Positions 55,656-63,884 of a stretch of 64,000 nt of DNA are shown piece by piece. The translations under genes and the position numbers were made by a program. How positions within the stretch are numbered: the stretch's first letter is position 1; every line of letters starts with the position of its first letter. The notes below the pieces were generated by a model. That model ran no database searches. It had not been told where the DNA came from and saw nothing but the letters and a program-made list of their open reading frames with translations. This DNA is from Virgibacillus_P tibetensis (GTDB lineage Bacteria > Bacillota > Bacilli > Bacillales > Amphibacillaceae): assembly GCF_036026595.1 (NCBI RefSeq), contig NZ_JARZFX010000002.1:496001-560000 (forward strand), in the 5' to 3' direction.

Positions 55656-56909
55656 TTATTTATGTTTGATCCATGTAAATCCGTCATATTTTGTAATGAT
55701 TGCAACATCTATTGGACCGCCAACAGTCTCGAGTGACTCTGATATTTTCTTTTTAAATGATGTCATATTTACTAATACTTCAGCCATTTCAGCTAACTCT
55801 ATTGTCGGCAAAGCACCTACAATATCCATAATCGGTGCGATAAATTCTTTTTGTTTAAAATGATATAGTTTTTGATGAAATTCTCCATATAATTTGATCA
55901 ATTCTTTGTGCATGGCTTCTTCTACACCTTCAAAGCTCGTGTCTGCTTTAAAATGGTCTTTTAAATTTTCAGTTAACGTATTTGGTATTTGTTTTAAGTT
56001 CTCTTCCAAATGTGCCAGCAAACTGTCCTCCATTTTTTCATGGATGCCTGTCATAAAACTTATGACCATGTCACTTTGGGCAAGCCCAAAAATGTATCCC
56101 AAATTATCCACTTCAACTTGTCCACTTTCTTTAGATTTCTTTCGATACTTCAGTTTTCCATTAATGTACCTCTCTATTTGAAGCGTGACAGTCGCCGGGC
56201 GTAATTCTTTGTTTCCAAATCCAACAAACACTACTCCAGAATATTGCTCGTCAAATCTTTTAAACAGTGAATTAAATGTAATGATTAATGCATATTTAAA
56301 CAAATGCTTTGTAATCAGAAAGCTAGCAAAATTTTCTTTCATATACTCCATTAATGTATCGATGTATTTTTCACCGATCAAATTAAAATCAGTTTCATCG
56401 AAAGGAGGGATCAGCTCTTTTTTATGGTACGTGGCAACTAATTCATCTAACCACCCTTCCACATGCTGTGTATAGATATCTTGGATTTCTTCAATTGTTT
56501 TTTCATCTTGATATTCCAGATAAATATCTCTATGCATGCTTTTGCAACGATGATGGATAGAATTTAATTTTGAATGCAAAAAGTCCTTAATAAATAATTC
56601 TTCATTTCTGGTTGACGTTAACTCTACAAATTCATTCCGGTTTAGGAATTCCAAAAAAGCATCTGCATATTCTCCTAATGTGTCTAACTGTTGATCCCCT
56701 AATTTATTGCCAAATAGTTTGATGATAGTTTCCCATGGCACATTCATAAAGTGTCCGCTTCCATAAACCATAACGCCAACTGGATGATGTTGGGTAAGTG
56801 GAAACAGCTTATCCGCTGAATTATATACTTTTTTCCCATGAATAGTTACTGCACTATCTGCTGCAAGAGCAGCTCCTCTTGCGTTCATAACAACCACTTC
56901 TGCTGTCAT
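55656..56909 (-). CDS. Proteasome/HslV-like Ntn-hydrolase with helical C-terminal extension
   Basis: A 417-residue protein. After removal of Met the chain begins TAEVVVMNARGAALAADSAV. Counting from that threonine, Asp17 (AADSAVT) and Lys33 (NSADKLFPL) fall exactly where proteasome beta subunits and HslV have their catalytic Thr1, Asp17 and Lys33, and VGVMVYGSG matches the glycine loop that follows. The start is certain (AAGGGGGA eight bases before the ATG). The remaining 300 residues are mostly alpha-helical and unlike HslV (about 180 residues). Similar hypothetical proteins exist in other bacteria as I recall; I know of no assigned function. It follows a 181-residue partner gene by 53 bases. 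Confidence 0.75.
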   Translation of the reverse strand: MTAEVVVMNARGAALAADSAVTIHGKKVYNSADKLFPLTQHHPVGVMVYGSGHFMNVPWETIIKLFGNKLGDQQLDTLGEYADAFLEFLNRNEFVELTSTRNEELFIKDFLHSKLNSIHHRCKSMHRDIYLEYQDEKTIEEIQDIYTQHVEGWLDELVATYHKKELIPPFDETDFNLIGEKYIDTLMEYMKENFASFLITKHLFKYALIITFNSLFKRFDEQYSGVVFVGFGNKELRPATVTLQIERYINGKLKYRKKSKESGQVEVDNLGYIFGLAQSDMVISFMTGIHEKMEDSLLAHLEENLKQIPNTLTENLKDHFKADTSFEGVEEAMHKELIKLYGEFHQKLYHFKQKEFIAPIMDIVGALPTIELAEMAEVLVNMTSFKKKISESLETVGGPIDVAIITKYDGFTWIKHK

Positions 56910-56962
56910 AAAAATCCCCCTTTAATTCTGCTTCATCATCCAAGCTATTTTAAATGATCTTT

Positions 56963-57508
56963 TTATTCTTCCATTTCAAAAAATGGATCTCTAACCATAA
57001 GTCCTTTTTTATACAATCTCTGGTATTCCTCTGTAATTAACTTTTCAACGAAGCTACTGTTTGTTTCCTTGCCTTCTTGTAACATTAATTCCAAATACCA
57101 ATTGGCCTTTTCTGAAAGATATAATTTCTTTTGAATCTTTTTGTTATCATTTGATTCTTTTACAACTATTTCCGGGAAATACTTGGCAATCATTTTCTTT
57201 TCTAACTTGGAAACGGCCGAAATCTCACTTGAAAATTGCAAAGCTTCTTCATAGGAAACAGGAATTATTTTTTCTTCCGTCACTTCTTGATCTTCAAATC
57301 TTGGATCAATATCATCATTGTTCACTACAACATGAGTAGTAAATTCACTTTTTACGTAGAAGAAGAATTTATTACTTTTCGTTTTATATAATTGCTGTAG
57401 TTGCTTTACGACTGCACCTTTTTCGTGATTTGATTCTTCAGATGATCTTTCACAAATTTTTTTTGCTGTTTCCGTATTATAAACAGATCCTTCGATAACT
57501 TTTTTCAT
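56963..57508 (-). CDS. Partner of the proteasome-like protein; possible ribbon-helix-helix C-terminus
   Basis: A 181-residue protein from ATG 57508 (GAGGAAG upstream; an in-frame start 15 codons earlier would lie within the operator region). The N-terminus MKKVIEGSVYNTETAKKICE followed by LYKTKSNKFFFYV resembles a small domain found in many Firmicute mobile-element proteins (K-I-G-YNT-TA...LY-T-NG-FF). The C-terminal 45 residues (LYLSEKANWYLELMLQEGKE, then SFVEKLITEEYQRL) look like a ribbon-helix-helix or antitoxin-like helix pair. It is first in the operon with the Ntn-hydrolase and may be its regulator, adaptor or substrate. All of this is inference. Confidence 0.6.
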   Translation of the reverse strand: MKKVIEGSVYNTETAKKICERSSEESNHEKGAVVKQLQQLYKTKSNKFFFYVKSEFTTHVVVNNDDIDPRFEDQEVTEEKIIPVSYEEALQFSSEISAVSKLEKKMIAKYFPEIVVKESNDNKKIQKKLYLSEKANWYLELMLQEGKETNSSFVEKLITEEYQRLYKKGLMVRDPFFEMEE

Positions 57509-57528
57509 ATTTACATCTTCCTCTTTTA

Positions 57529-57583
57529 GACTTAGTACTAACTCATAAATCAATAATAAATCATTTTTAGTACTAAGTCAATT
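57529..57583 (-). promoter_or_regulatory. Sigma-A promoter flanked by two TTAGTACTAA operators
   Basis: On the minus strand TTGACT (57581-57576), a 17-base spacer and TATTAT (57558-57553) form a near-ideal promoter. The ten-base palindrome TTAGTACTAA occurs at 57567-57576, overlapping the -35 and spacer, and again at 57532-57541, just past the start of transcription. The copies are 35 bases apart and both are extended by GTC/GAC outward, giving a perfect 13-base inverted repeat. This is the layout of a tightly repressed promoter. Confidence 0.8.
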
Positions 57584-58145
57584 GTTCTATAGGAATTAAA
57601 CAATAGTTTTGGAAAACAAACAGTGGTTATTCAACTACAATCAATTCCGGGAAATAAAAGAACAATCGGGACAGGCGGCACAGCTCCCACCAGCTTTATG
57701 CAGTCAGTCTCCCGTATTGCCTGCCCTTTTCGAATCAACGTATATTTTTTATCGACAATAGGAGTAGAACCAATGTAACCCGGTTTCAAATCCAACTTCC
57801 TGGATTAGTATCATTTTGCTCTTCAACCATATCCGTTAAAGTAACTTGTGTTGATTCCAGATTCACTCAATGACAAAACTTGAACAAGTGCTTTACTTAC
57901 AAGGGACTGCAAAAAAATAGACTCTTTCACTTAATTAACCGTAAAAGGCTTCGATTAAGTGGAACCAATAAAGCTAAAAAACGCCATTTTAAGCAAATGA
58001 CGTCTTCTCAATCATATTCTCTTTGTGCAATCTTTAATATAAGCTGTTCGTAAATGACATCCAGTCGATTGATTCTCAAAGAGATTCTACTAAAATGGTT
58101 AAGTTATTCGGTAAAAACCGGGATCCGCAACTGCCCTCAACTGCA
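57584..58145. other. Decayed coding DNA upstream of the Ntn-hydrolase operon
   Basis: No intact gene. On the minus strand 57880-57620 frames read KPGYIGSTPIVDKKYTLIRK and AIRETDCIKLVGAVPPVPIV, interrupted by shifts, probably an eroded gene of unknown family. Near 58113-58123 lies a degenerate AAAAACCGGGA repeat. Confidence 0.4.
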
Positions 58146-58991
58146 CTACTTCTTCTGATTACCAGCCACAAAGTTACCAATAAATTCAAGTTGGTCCTTT
58201 GTTGGTTCGATCTTTCGTGTCAACTGAAATCGCTCCACAGCTTTCTCTGGTGAGGTTTCGTCGCCAACAATTTCACCGACATCCAGCAACTCATCAAGGA
58301 AATGCCACAATTCATCATATGATTTTGGACTCTGATGACCGAGCACATAATAACGTACATCATATTTTTTTATTTTTTCCAATAGGATCTGCAGTTCCTT
58401 AAGATCATAGCTCCATTCTCCGCTATAGAAATCCTGATAGATACAGTCTCCTAGAAACATCACCTTCTCTTCCGGAATATAGACGATGGATGAATCCCGT
58501 GCATGTTCCCCGCCGACGTGTTCCATCACACAAGTGATTCCACCAAGATCAATTTGCATGGTATCCTGGAACGTTATATCCGGGGCCTGCAGCTCCAGAT
58601 AGTCCCGCACAGGCATCTCCCGCTTCATCATATCCCGGCAAAATGCAATCTCTTCTCCATTCTCCACCCGTTTATCAAGGGAGGCATCATCCCATTTCAA
58701 GGTTTTTAGATACTCCAGCTGACGCTTTGTATCCTGATGACTTATCGTCAAACGACCCACCGTTTTCATACCAAAAATATGATCCCAGTGCCAATGAGTT
58801 ATTACGGCAAGTTTTATTGGTGTAATATCCATATTTTCAGCTAGATCGAGGAAATCCGTCGCATGTGCAGGTGAATTACCAGCATCAATGGCCAAACTAA
58901 AATTCTCCCCACAAATCAGCCCCAATGCCGGTCGGTCAGTTTCCGCATAATGTGGCATATAGTAGACATTTGTTGCTATTTGTTTCAACAT
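58146..58991 (-). CDS. MBL-fold metallohydrolase
   Basis: A 281-residue metallo-beta-lactamase-fold protein. Metal-site motifs: THWHWDHIFG (HxHxDH), EHVGGEHARDSS (third histidine), MFLGDCIY (bridging aspartate) and YYVLGHQS (last histidine). It begins LKQIATNVYYMPHYAETDRPA. The fold hydrolyses lactones, thioesters, phosphodiesters or beta-lactams; the substrate cannot be read. Monocistronic. Confidence 0.85.
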   Translation of the reverse strand: MLKQIATNVYYMPHYAETDRPALGLICGENFSLAIDAGNSPAHATDFLDLAENMDITPIKLAVITHWHWDHIFGMKTVGRLTISHQDTKRQLEYLKTLKWDDASLDKRVENGEEIAFCRDMMKREMPVRDYLELQAPDITFQDTMQIDLGGITCVMEHVGGEHARDSSIVYIPEEKVMFLGDCIYQDFYSGEWSYDLKELQILLEKIKKYDVRYYVLGHQSPKSYDELWHFLDELLDVGEIVGDETSPEKAVERFQLTRKIEPTKDQLEFIGNFVAGNQKK

Positions 58992-59241
58992 GTAGTTACC
59001 TTCTTTCCTTTTGTTTATCGTTTGTGTTAATTTCTAGTGGGTTAATCCTTTTTCTATCGTTTGCTGGCTTTTATTTTACATGAAAAATTCATGATAATAT
59101 ACTTTTCGCAAATAAGGGCATAATTGGACAAGAGAACCCTCTCCTGCACAATTATTTACAGTTACTTTCACAACATCTTCACGCATAACATAAAATAGGC
59201 TTAGAAGCAGATCTCTAAATTTTAAAAGTGGGATGTGCCAT

Positions 59242-59778
59242 ATGGAAAATGTATCGGATCAACACTACCGGTTTCAAAATCTGCAGGAAAAACATATGAC
59301 ATTTAATCAAGTCTTTGAACATATTGTGAGATTTATGCGTTCGCGGCCAACAGGGAACTACCGTCTAATCGTAGGGACAGATTCACAAGTTCACTCTCAA
59401 ATGACTATATTTATAACTGGAATTGTTATCCGTAATAAAGGAAAAGGTGTATGGGCGTGTATACGAAAAGTGATTATTCCAAGAAGGATGTTGCATCTGT
59501 ATGAGCGGATTTCCTATGAGATGTCTTTCTCAGAAGAGATTGTTTCCTTGTTTACCGCAGAAAGGAAAGAACAACTAATCAACATTATCCTTCCTTACAT
59601 TTATCAAGGAGCTTCGTTTAAGATGGAGGGTCATATTGACATTGGGGCTGGAAGTAAGAATAAAACACGTGCATTTGTGGAAGAAATGGTTAATAGAATG
59701 AAAGTTATTGGTGTGGAACCAAAAATTAAGCCGAATGCTTTTGTAGCTTCAAGTTATGCAAATCGATATACAAAATGA
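59242..59778 (+). CDS. ykuK: YkuK-type RNase H-like protein (DUF458)
   Basis: A 178-residue protein matching B. subtilis YkuK: YRFQNLQEKHMTFNQVFEHI, the RNase H-like first strand LIVGTDSQVH with an acidic residue, and GHIDIGAGSKNKTRAFV with a second. YkuK proteins form RNase H-like folds of unknown activity and are often expressed in sporulation or stress. ATG 59242 is preferred over ATG 59233 because the GTGGG site abuts the latter. Terminator follows. Confidence 0.85.
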   Translation: MENVSDQHYRFQNLQEKHMTFNQVFEHIVRFMRSRPTGNYRLIVGTDSQVHSQMTIFITGIVIRNKGKGVWACIRKVIIPRRMLHLYERISYEMSFSEEIVSLFTAERKEQLINIILPYIYQGASFKMEGHIDIGAGSKNKTRAFVEEMVNRMKVIGVEPKIKPNAFVASSYANRYTK

Positions 59779-59808
59779 ATCAGGGCGTGAATTATTTGGG
59801 GATCTATG

Positions 59809-59859
59809 AGTGGATGAAATTTAGCGAGTCGGCACCCTTCTGAATTTTATCCACTTTTT
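59809..59859 (+). terminator. Terminator of ykuK
   Basis: AGTGGATGAAATT pairs with AATTTTATCCACT (one G-T) across a 21-base loop; T5 follows. Confidence 0.85.
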
Positions 59860-60136
59860 CCTATTACAGGATATTTCTCTCTCGGAATTTAGTATGTACA
59901 TTTTAGTTTTAATGGTCAAATTCAACCTGTCCCAATCAAGCATGTCTAACGCTCAGCTCTAGTTCTTAATTCCGGATTTTTTTATGCCATGACAATAGAT
60001 TTAAGATCTGATCTTCATACTTCTCCTTCATTTGGTCAAGAGCTACTTTCCGCCATTGACGTGGTTGTCAAGAGCGATGGCGTTCACTGGGAATTTTTAA
60101 TAAAAAAGCGATATTATTAAGGGTTTATTGGATAAG
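59860..60136. other. Intergenic region with a small coding remnant
   Basis: On the minus strand about 60090-59990 a frame reads RQWRKVALDQMKEKYEDQIL, which looks like protein but has no start and is too short to identify. No other feature seen. Confidence 0.35.
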
Positions 60137-60171
60137 CAAAAAGCTAACCAGGTTTAAAAATCTGGTTAGCT
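60137..60171 (-). terminator. Terminator of the dctPQM-hydro-lyase operon
   Basis: AGCTAACCAG and CTGGTTAGCT form a perfect ten-base stem; on the minus strand T5 follows. It lies about 130 bases after the last gene. Confidence 0.85.
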
Positions 60172-60302
60172 CAAACACATTCTTCTAAAAACGGTTCTAT
60201 ACAGTACTTTTACTTTTGACTAAATCGTAAATCTATTTCCAAAACTAACTAGTAAAAAATCTACAAACACCAAAACCAGGAACTGATAAGTACTCAACCA
60301 AT

Positions 60303-61058
60303 TTATCCTTCTAACTTATCCGTTATCAGCATATGCCCTGGTGCGTGAGAGATCATTACCTCTGGTTTCGCACTCAAACATATGTTTTGTGGAGTTACAC
60401 CACATGGCCAAAATACCGGAACTCTTTCACCTTCATTGAAGTTAATACTCTCACCATAATCTGGTTTAAATATATCTTTTATGCCTATTTGTTCAGGATT
60501 CCCGATATGAATAGGCCCTCCATGTGATGTTACAAATTGAGAAGTAATATTAACGGCCCTATCAATCTCCTCTTTTAACAACGCTCGCATACTTACTACC
60601 ATATTCCCTTGAAATCTCCCTGCCTTTTTACAAGGAATGTTTGTATTGAACATTGGTACTACTCTATTTTGATCTTGATGAAGTAATTTAATCCCATCGT
60701 CTATTAGTGCTTTTTCGAATGTGAAGCTACAACCTATTAAAAAGGTAACAAAATCCTCCCTCCACTCCTCCACAACATCCAGTACCTCTTTTATAAATTT
60801 TCCATTCCTGTAAATTCGATATTTAGGTAAATCTGTTCTAATATCGGCATCTGCAATTGCAGGTTGAGTCTTGCCTTCTTCTAAAACATCAACAATTGGG
60901 CATGCTTGTGGATTACGTTGACAAAATAATAAAAATTCAAATGCGTAATCCTTTGGAAGCGTAATTAAATTGGCTTGTAAATAATTATCACATAACCCTG
61001 AGGTTGTATTCGACTGTTGGTTCTTTCTATATTTCAAACGTTGTTGTTTCGGATCCAT
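60303..61058 (-). CDS. Putative hydro-lyase, DUF1445/UPF0317 family
   Basis: A 251-residue protein of the YcsI-like UPF0317 family (relatives include a mitochondrial D-glutamate cyclase). Signature parts: TSGLCDNYLQANLITLPKDY, CPIVDVLEEGKTQP, RNGKFIKEV, IGCSFTFEKAL, PMFNTNIPC, VVSMRALLKEEIDRA, SHGGPIHIGNPEQIGIKD and VFWPCGVTPQNI. ATG 61058 follows AAAGGGGTG; an alternative TTG three codons earlier is less likely. Last gene of an operon with TRAP transporter genes, 16 bases after dctM. It probably acts on the imported organic acid or amino acid derivative. Confidence 0.88.
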   Translation of the reverse strand: MDPKQQRLKYRKNQQSNTTSGLCDNYLQANLITLPKDYAFEFLLFCQRNPQACPIVDVLEEGKTQPAIADADIRTDLPKYRIYRNGKFIKEVLDVVEEWREDFVTFLIGCSFTFEKALIDDGIKLLHQDQNRVVPMFNTNIPCKKAGRFQGNMVVSMRALLKEEIDRAVNITSQFVTSHGGPIHIGNPEQIGIKDIFKPDYGESINFNEGERVPVFWPCGVTPQNICLSAKPEVMISHAPGHMLITDKLEG

Positions 61059-61073
61059 TCGTAGCACCCCTTT

Positions 61074-62348
61074 CTATTCAAATAACCCAACAGGGAATAG
61101 AACGATTTCAGGTATATAGGTAATGAGTAATAAAATGATAATCAATATTGCTACTTGTGGGATGAGATACTTGAACATTGTTGGTACTTTAATTTTTGCA
61201 ATAGATGATGTTACAAATAAACAAACCCCAAGTGGCGGTGTAACCATTCCAATTGTTAAGTTTACTGCCATTACAATCCCAAAATGAACCGGATCAATAC
61301 CCGCTACTAAGATTAACGGTAGGAACAATGGGGTGAAAATAGATACTGCACTAATCGTGTCAATAAAAGTTCCAGCGAGCAACAGGACGATATTTATAAT
61401 AAGTAATAATAGAATTGGATTATCTGAAATGGGTCCCATCATTTCAATTAATTGGTTCGGAATCTGATTAAATGATAAGAACCATATAAACAATGACGCT
61501 GATCCTATTAAAAATACGATCGTAGCAGTAGTCTTTGCTGTGCTTAACATGATTGGCCATAAATCCTTTATAGAGATTTCTCTATAAACAAACAGACCAA
61601 TGATTAATGCATATACAACTGCAATTACGCCAGATTCAGTTGCTGTAAATATACCCGAAACAATTCCACCAATTATAATTATTGGCATAATCAATGCCAG
61701 AACAGCATCCTTTGCGCCTACTACTATTTCTTTGAAGGTAGCTCTTCTATCACTAGAGCGATACCCATTCTTTTTCCCAACGTAATAACTATATCCCATA
61801 AGGCCAATTCCCATTAACAATCCAGGTATTATGCCTGCGACAAATAAATCACCAATGGATACACTTGCCATTACTCCAAATAAGATGAGAACAATACTAG
61901 GAGGAATAATTGGGCCAATCGTAGCTGACGTGGCAACAAGACTAGCGGAAAAACGTTTATCATATCCTTCCCTATCCATTGCTGGTATCATCATTCCACC
62001 AATAGCAGCTGCAGCAGCAATAGCCGTCCCAGTTAAGGCAGAAAAGAAAATACTTGCCAAAACCACAACCATTGCTAGCCCACCTGGCAACGGCCCTACA
62101 AGCGTTTTCGAGAAATCAATAAGTCTTTTCGAGATTCCTCCTTTTGTCATAATTTCACCAGCTAGAATAAACAATGGAACAGCAACTAACGTGAAGTTAT
62201 TAATTCCACTAAAAACATTCCGCGGAACATTTATTAATAGATCAGGGTTAGTTAGCACAATCCCAAGAATTGACACAAATCCTAAACCAAAAGCAATTGG
62301 TACCCTTAACATAATCAGTATGAATAATAAAACGACTAACCAAATCAT
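61074..62348 (-). CDS. dctM: TRAP transporter large permease (DctM)
   Basis: A 424-residue protein with about 12 membrane helices. Motifs: AGEIMTKGGISKRLIDF, GTAIAAAAAIGGMMIPAMDR, SATIGPIIPPSIVLILFGV, and GMVTPPLGVCLFVTSSIA near the end, all typical of DctM. It imports carboxylates with sodium, using DctP as the binding protein. Its ATG overlaps the dctQ stop by four bases. Confidence 0.93.
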   Translation of the reverse strand: MIWLVVLLFILIMLRVPIAFGLGFVSILGIVLTNPDLLINVPRNVFSGINNFTLVAVPLFILAGEIMTKGGISKRLIDFSKTLVGPLPGGLAMVVVLASIFFSALTGTAIAAAAAIGGMMIPAMDREGYDKRFSASLVATSATIGPIIPPSIVLILFGVMASVSIGDLFVAGIIPGLLMGIGLMGYSYYVGKKNGYRSSDRRATFKEIVVGAKDAVLALIMPIIIIGGIVSGIFTATESGVIAVVYALIIGLFVYREISIKDLWPIMLSTAKTTATIVFLIGSASLFIWFLSFNQIPNQLIEMMGPISDNPILLLLIINIVLLLAGTFIDTISAVSIFTPLFLPLILVAGIDPVHFGIVMAVNLTIGMVTPPLGVCLFVTSSIAKIKVPTMFKYLIPQVAILIIILLLITYIPEIVLFPVGLFE

Positions 62349-62797
62349 GAGAACACCTTCTTAATATGGAAATATAGCATAAATAATGCACTAACAGGTA
62401 AAGCGAGGTAAACGTATGCTTTTTTAACAGGAAAGATCCCTATTATTTGCCCTGATTTAAAGTTATCCATTACCAGAATATATCCATAGTAAAGAAGTAC
62501 GACAATCATCGTTCCAACTACAATAAATTCAAGTGTTTTTAATACAATCGAAAATAGCTTAGAAACATTTTCGTACAAATCAACCGTTAAGTGTTCGCTA
62601 TTCTTGATAGCCAGTGCTGAACCAAACAAAATGCTATATACAAAGCTAATCATTAGTACTTCTTGAGACCAACTGAGCGGCTGTTGTATGACATATCGAA
62701 AAACTACCTGTAGTAAAGTAATAAATACCGTAGCCGATAAACAGATTGTAGTTATGATTTCTAACAGTTTACCAAGAAGTGAATCTATTTTGGCCAT
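62345..62797 (-). CDS. dctQ: TRAP transporter small permease (DctQ)
   Basis: A 150-residue protein with four helices and the DctQ motif QQPLSWSQEVLMISFVYSIL in the second. It links DctM to the binding protein. It lies between dctP and dctM, starts behind AAGGAAGGG and overlaps dctM. Confidence 0.9.
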   Translation of the reverse strand: MAKIDSLLGKLLEIITTICLSATVFITLLQVVFRYVIQQPLSWSQEVLMISFVYSILFGSALAIKNSEHLTVDLYENVSKLFSIVLKTLEFIVVGTMIVVLLYYGYILVMDNFKSGQIIGIFPVKKAYVYLALPVSALFMLYFHIKKVFS

Positions 62798-62870
62798 AGT
62801 GGTTCACCCTTCCTTAAATAAAATTGTCTCACAGGGATAATCCGTATGAGACAACCTTATGTTCAATGTA

Positions 62871-63863
62871 TTAATTTTCTTCAATTCTTTTAATGAGATC
62901 TTCTGGAACCTCTTCGCTTAAAGCATCTTTAACACTTTTTGTTTTTTCCTTGAAAGCCTCTCTGTCTGGTTCAGTAATTGTTATACCATTTTCTTTCATC
63001 TTATCGATAATTTCTTCTTCTTTATCAGCAAGAAATTGTCGTTGATATTCGGTAGTTTCATCAACTGCTGCTTGTATTGCTTCTTGATATTCTTGACTAA
63101 ATTCCTCCCATACTCCTTCATTCAGCAATACTACAGCAGGTGTATAAGCATGTGCAGTTAAAGCTATAAATTCTTGAACTTCATAAAATTTCATAGAGTC
63201 AATGGTTGGAAGAGGGTTTTCCTGGCCATCCACAACTCCTTGATCAAGTGCTGAATATAATTCATTAAAATCAACAGGTGTTGGGCTGATACCAAGAGCA
63301 TTCATATGGGTTTCCCAAACAGGAGCTGGTTGCACACGGACTTTTAGACCTTCTACATCCTCAGGAGTTAAAATTTCCCGTTTATCATTTGTTAAATGTC
63401 TGAATCCAACCTCCCAATATCCTAAACCTTTCAAGCTTTGATCTGCTCCAAGATTTAAAAGTTCCTTACCTATTTCTCCATCAAGCACACCGTAAACATG
63501 TTCCCTATCTTTAAATAAATAAGGAAGACCAAAAACATTCATTTTGGGAATTGTATTTGCAAGGGAACTATCAGCAGCTACTGTTGTCATTTCAACTGAT
63601 CCACCCATAACTTGTTCAATAACGTCCCCTTCACTTCCAAGTGTCCCATTTGGATGAATCTCAACCTTAATTTCACCATTTGTTTTTTCCTCTACTAATT
63701 CTTTAAACTTTTCAGACGCAATATGATACTGATGTGTTTCAGAGCCAACATGAGCTAACTTAAGTGTAGTACCTCCGCCCTCACTACCACTTGATTCAGA
63801 ACTACAAGCTGTTACCACCAAAACTAATACTGTAAATAAACTAATTAAAAAAGTATTCTTCAT
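62871..63863 (-). CDS. dctP: TRAP transporter substrate-binding lipoprotein (DctP)
   Basis: A 330-residue solute-binding protein with lipobox VTACSSE (cysteine about residue 20). The DctP family is shown by KLAHVGSETHQYHIASEKF, GLKVRVQPAPVWETHMNALG and the ligand-arginine region, then SALDQGVVDGQENPLPTI. First TRAP gene, 20 bases after the stop of the upstream nitrilase-like gene, so probably co-transcribed with it. Confidence 0.92.
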   Translation of the reverse strand: MKNTFLISLFTVLVLVVTACSSESSGSEGGGTTLKLAHVGSETHQYHIASEKFKELVEEKTNGEIKVEIHPNGTLGSEGDVIEQVMGGSVEMTTVAADSSLANTIPKMNVFGLPYLFKDREHVYGVLDGEIGKELLNLGADQSLKGLGYWEVGFRHLTNDKREILTPEDVEGLKVRVQPAPVWETHMNALGISPTPVDFNELYSALDQGVVDGQENPLPTIDSMKFYEVQEFIALTAHAYTPAVVLLNEGVWEEFSQEYQEAIQAAVDETTEYQRQFLADKEEEIIDKMKENGITITEPDREAFKEKTKSVKDALSEEVPEDLIKRIEEN

Positions 63864-63884
63864 TTTAACTAACCAAACTCCTCT

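Noticed and set aside
61831..62364. Open frame of 177 codons on the plus strand
   Set aside because: It is antisense to dctM. Hydrophobic membrane genes often leave long reverse frames.
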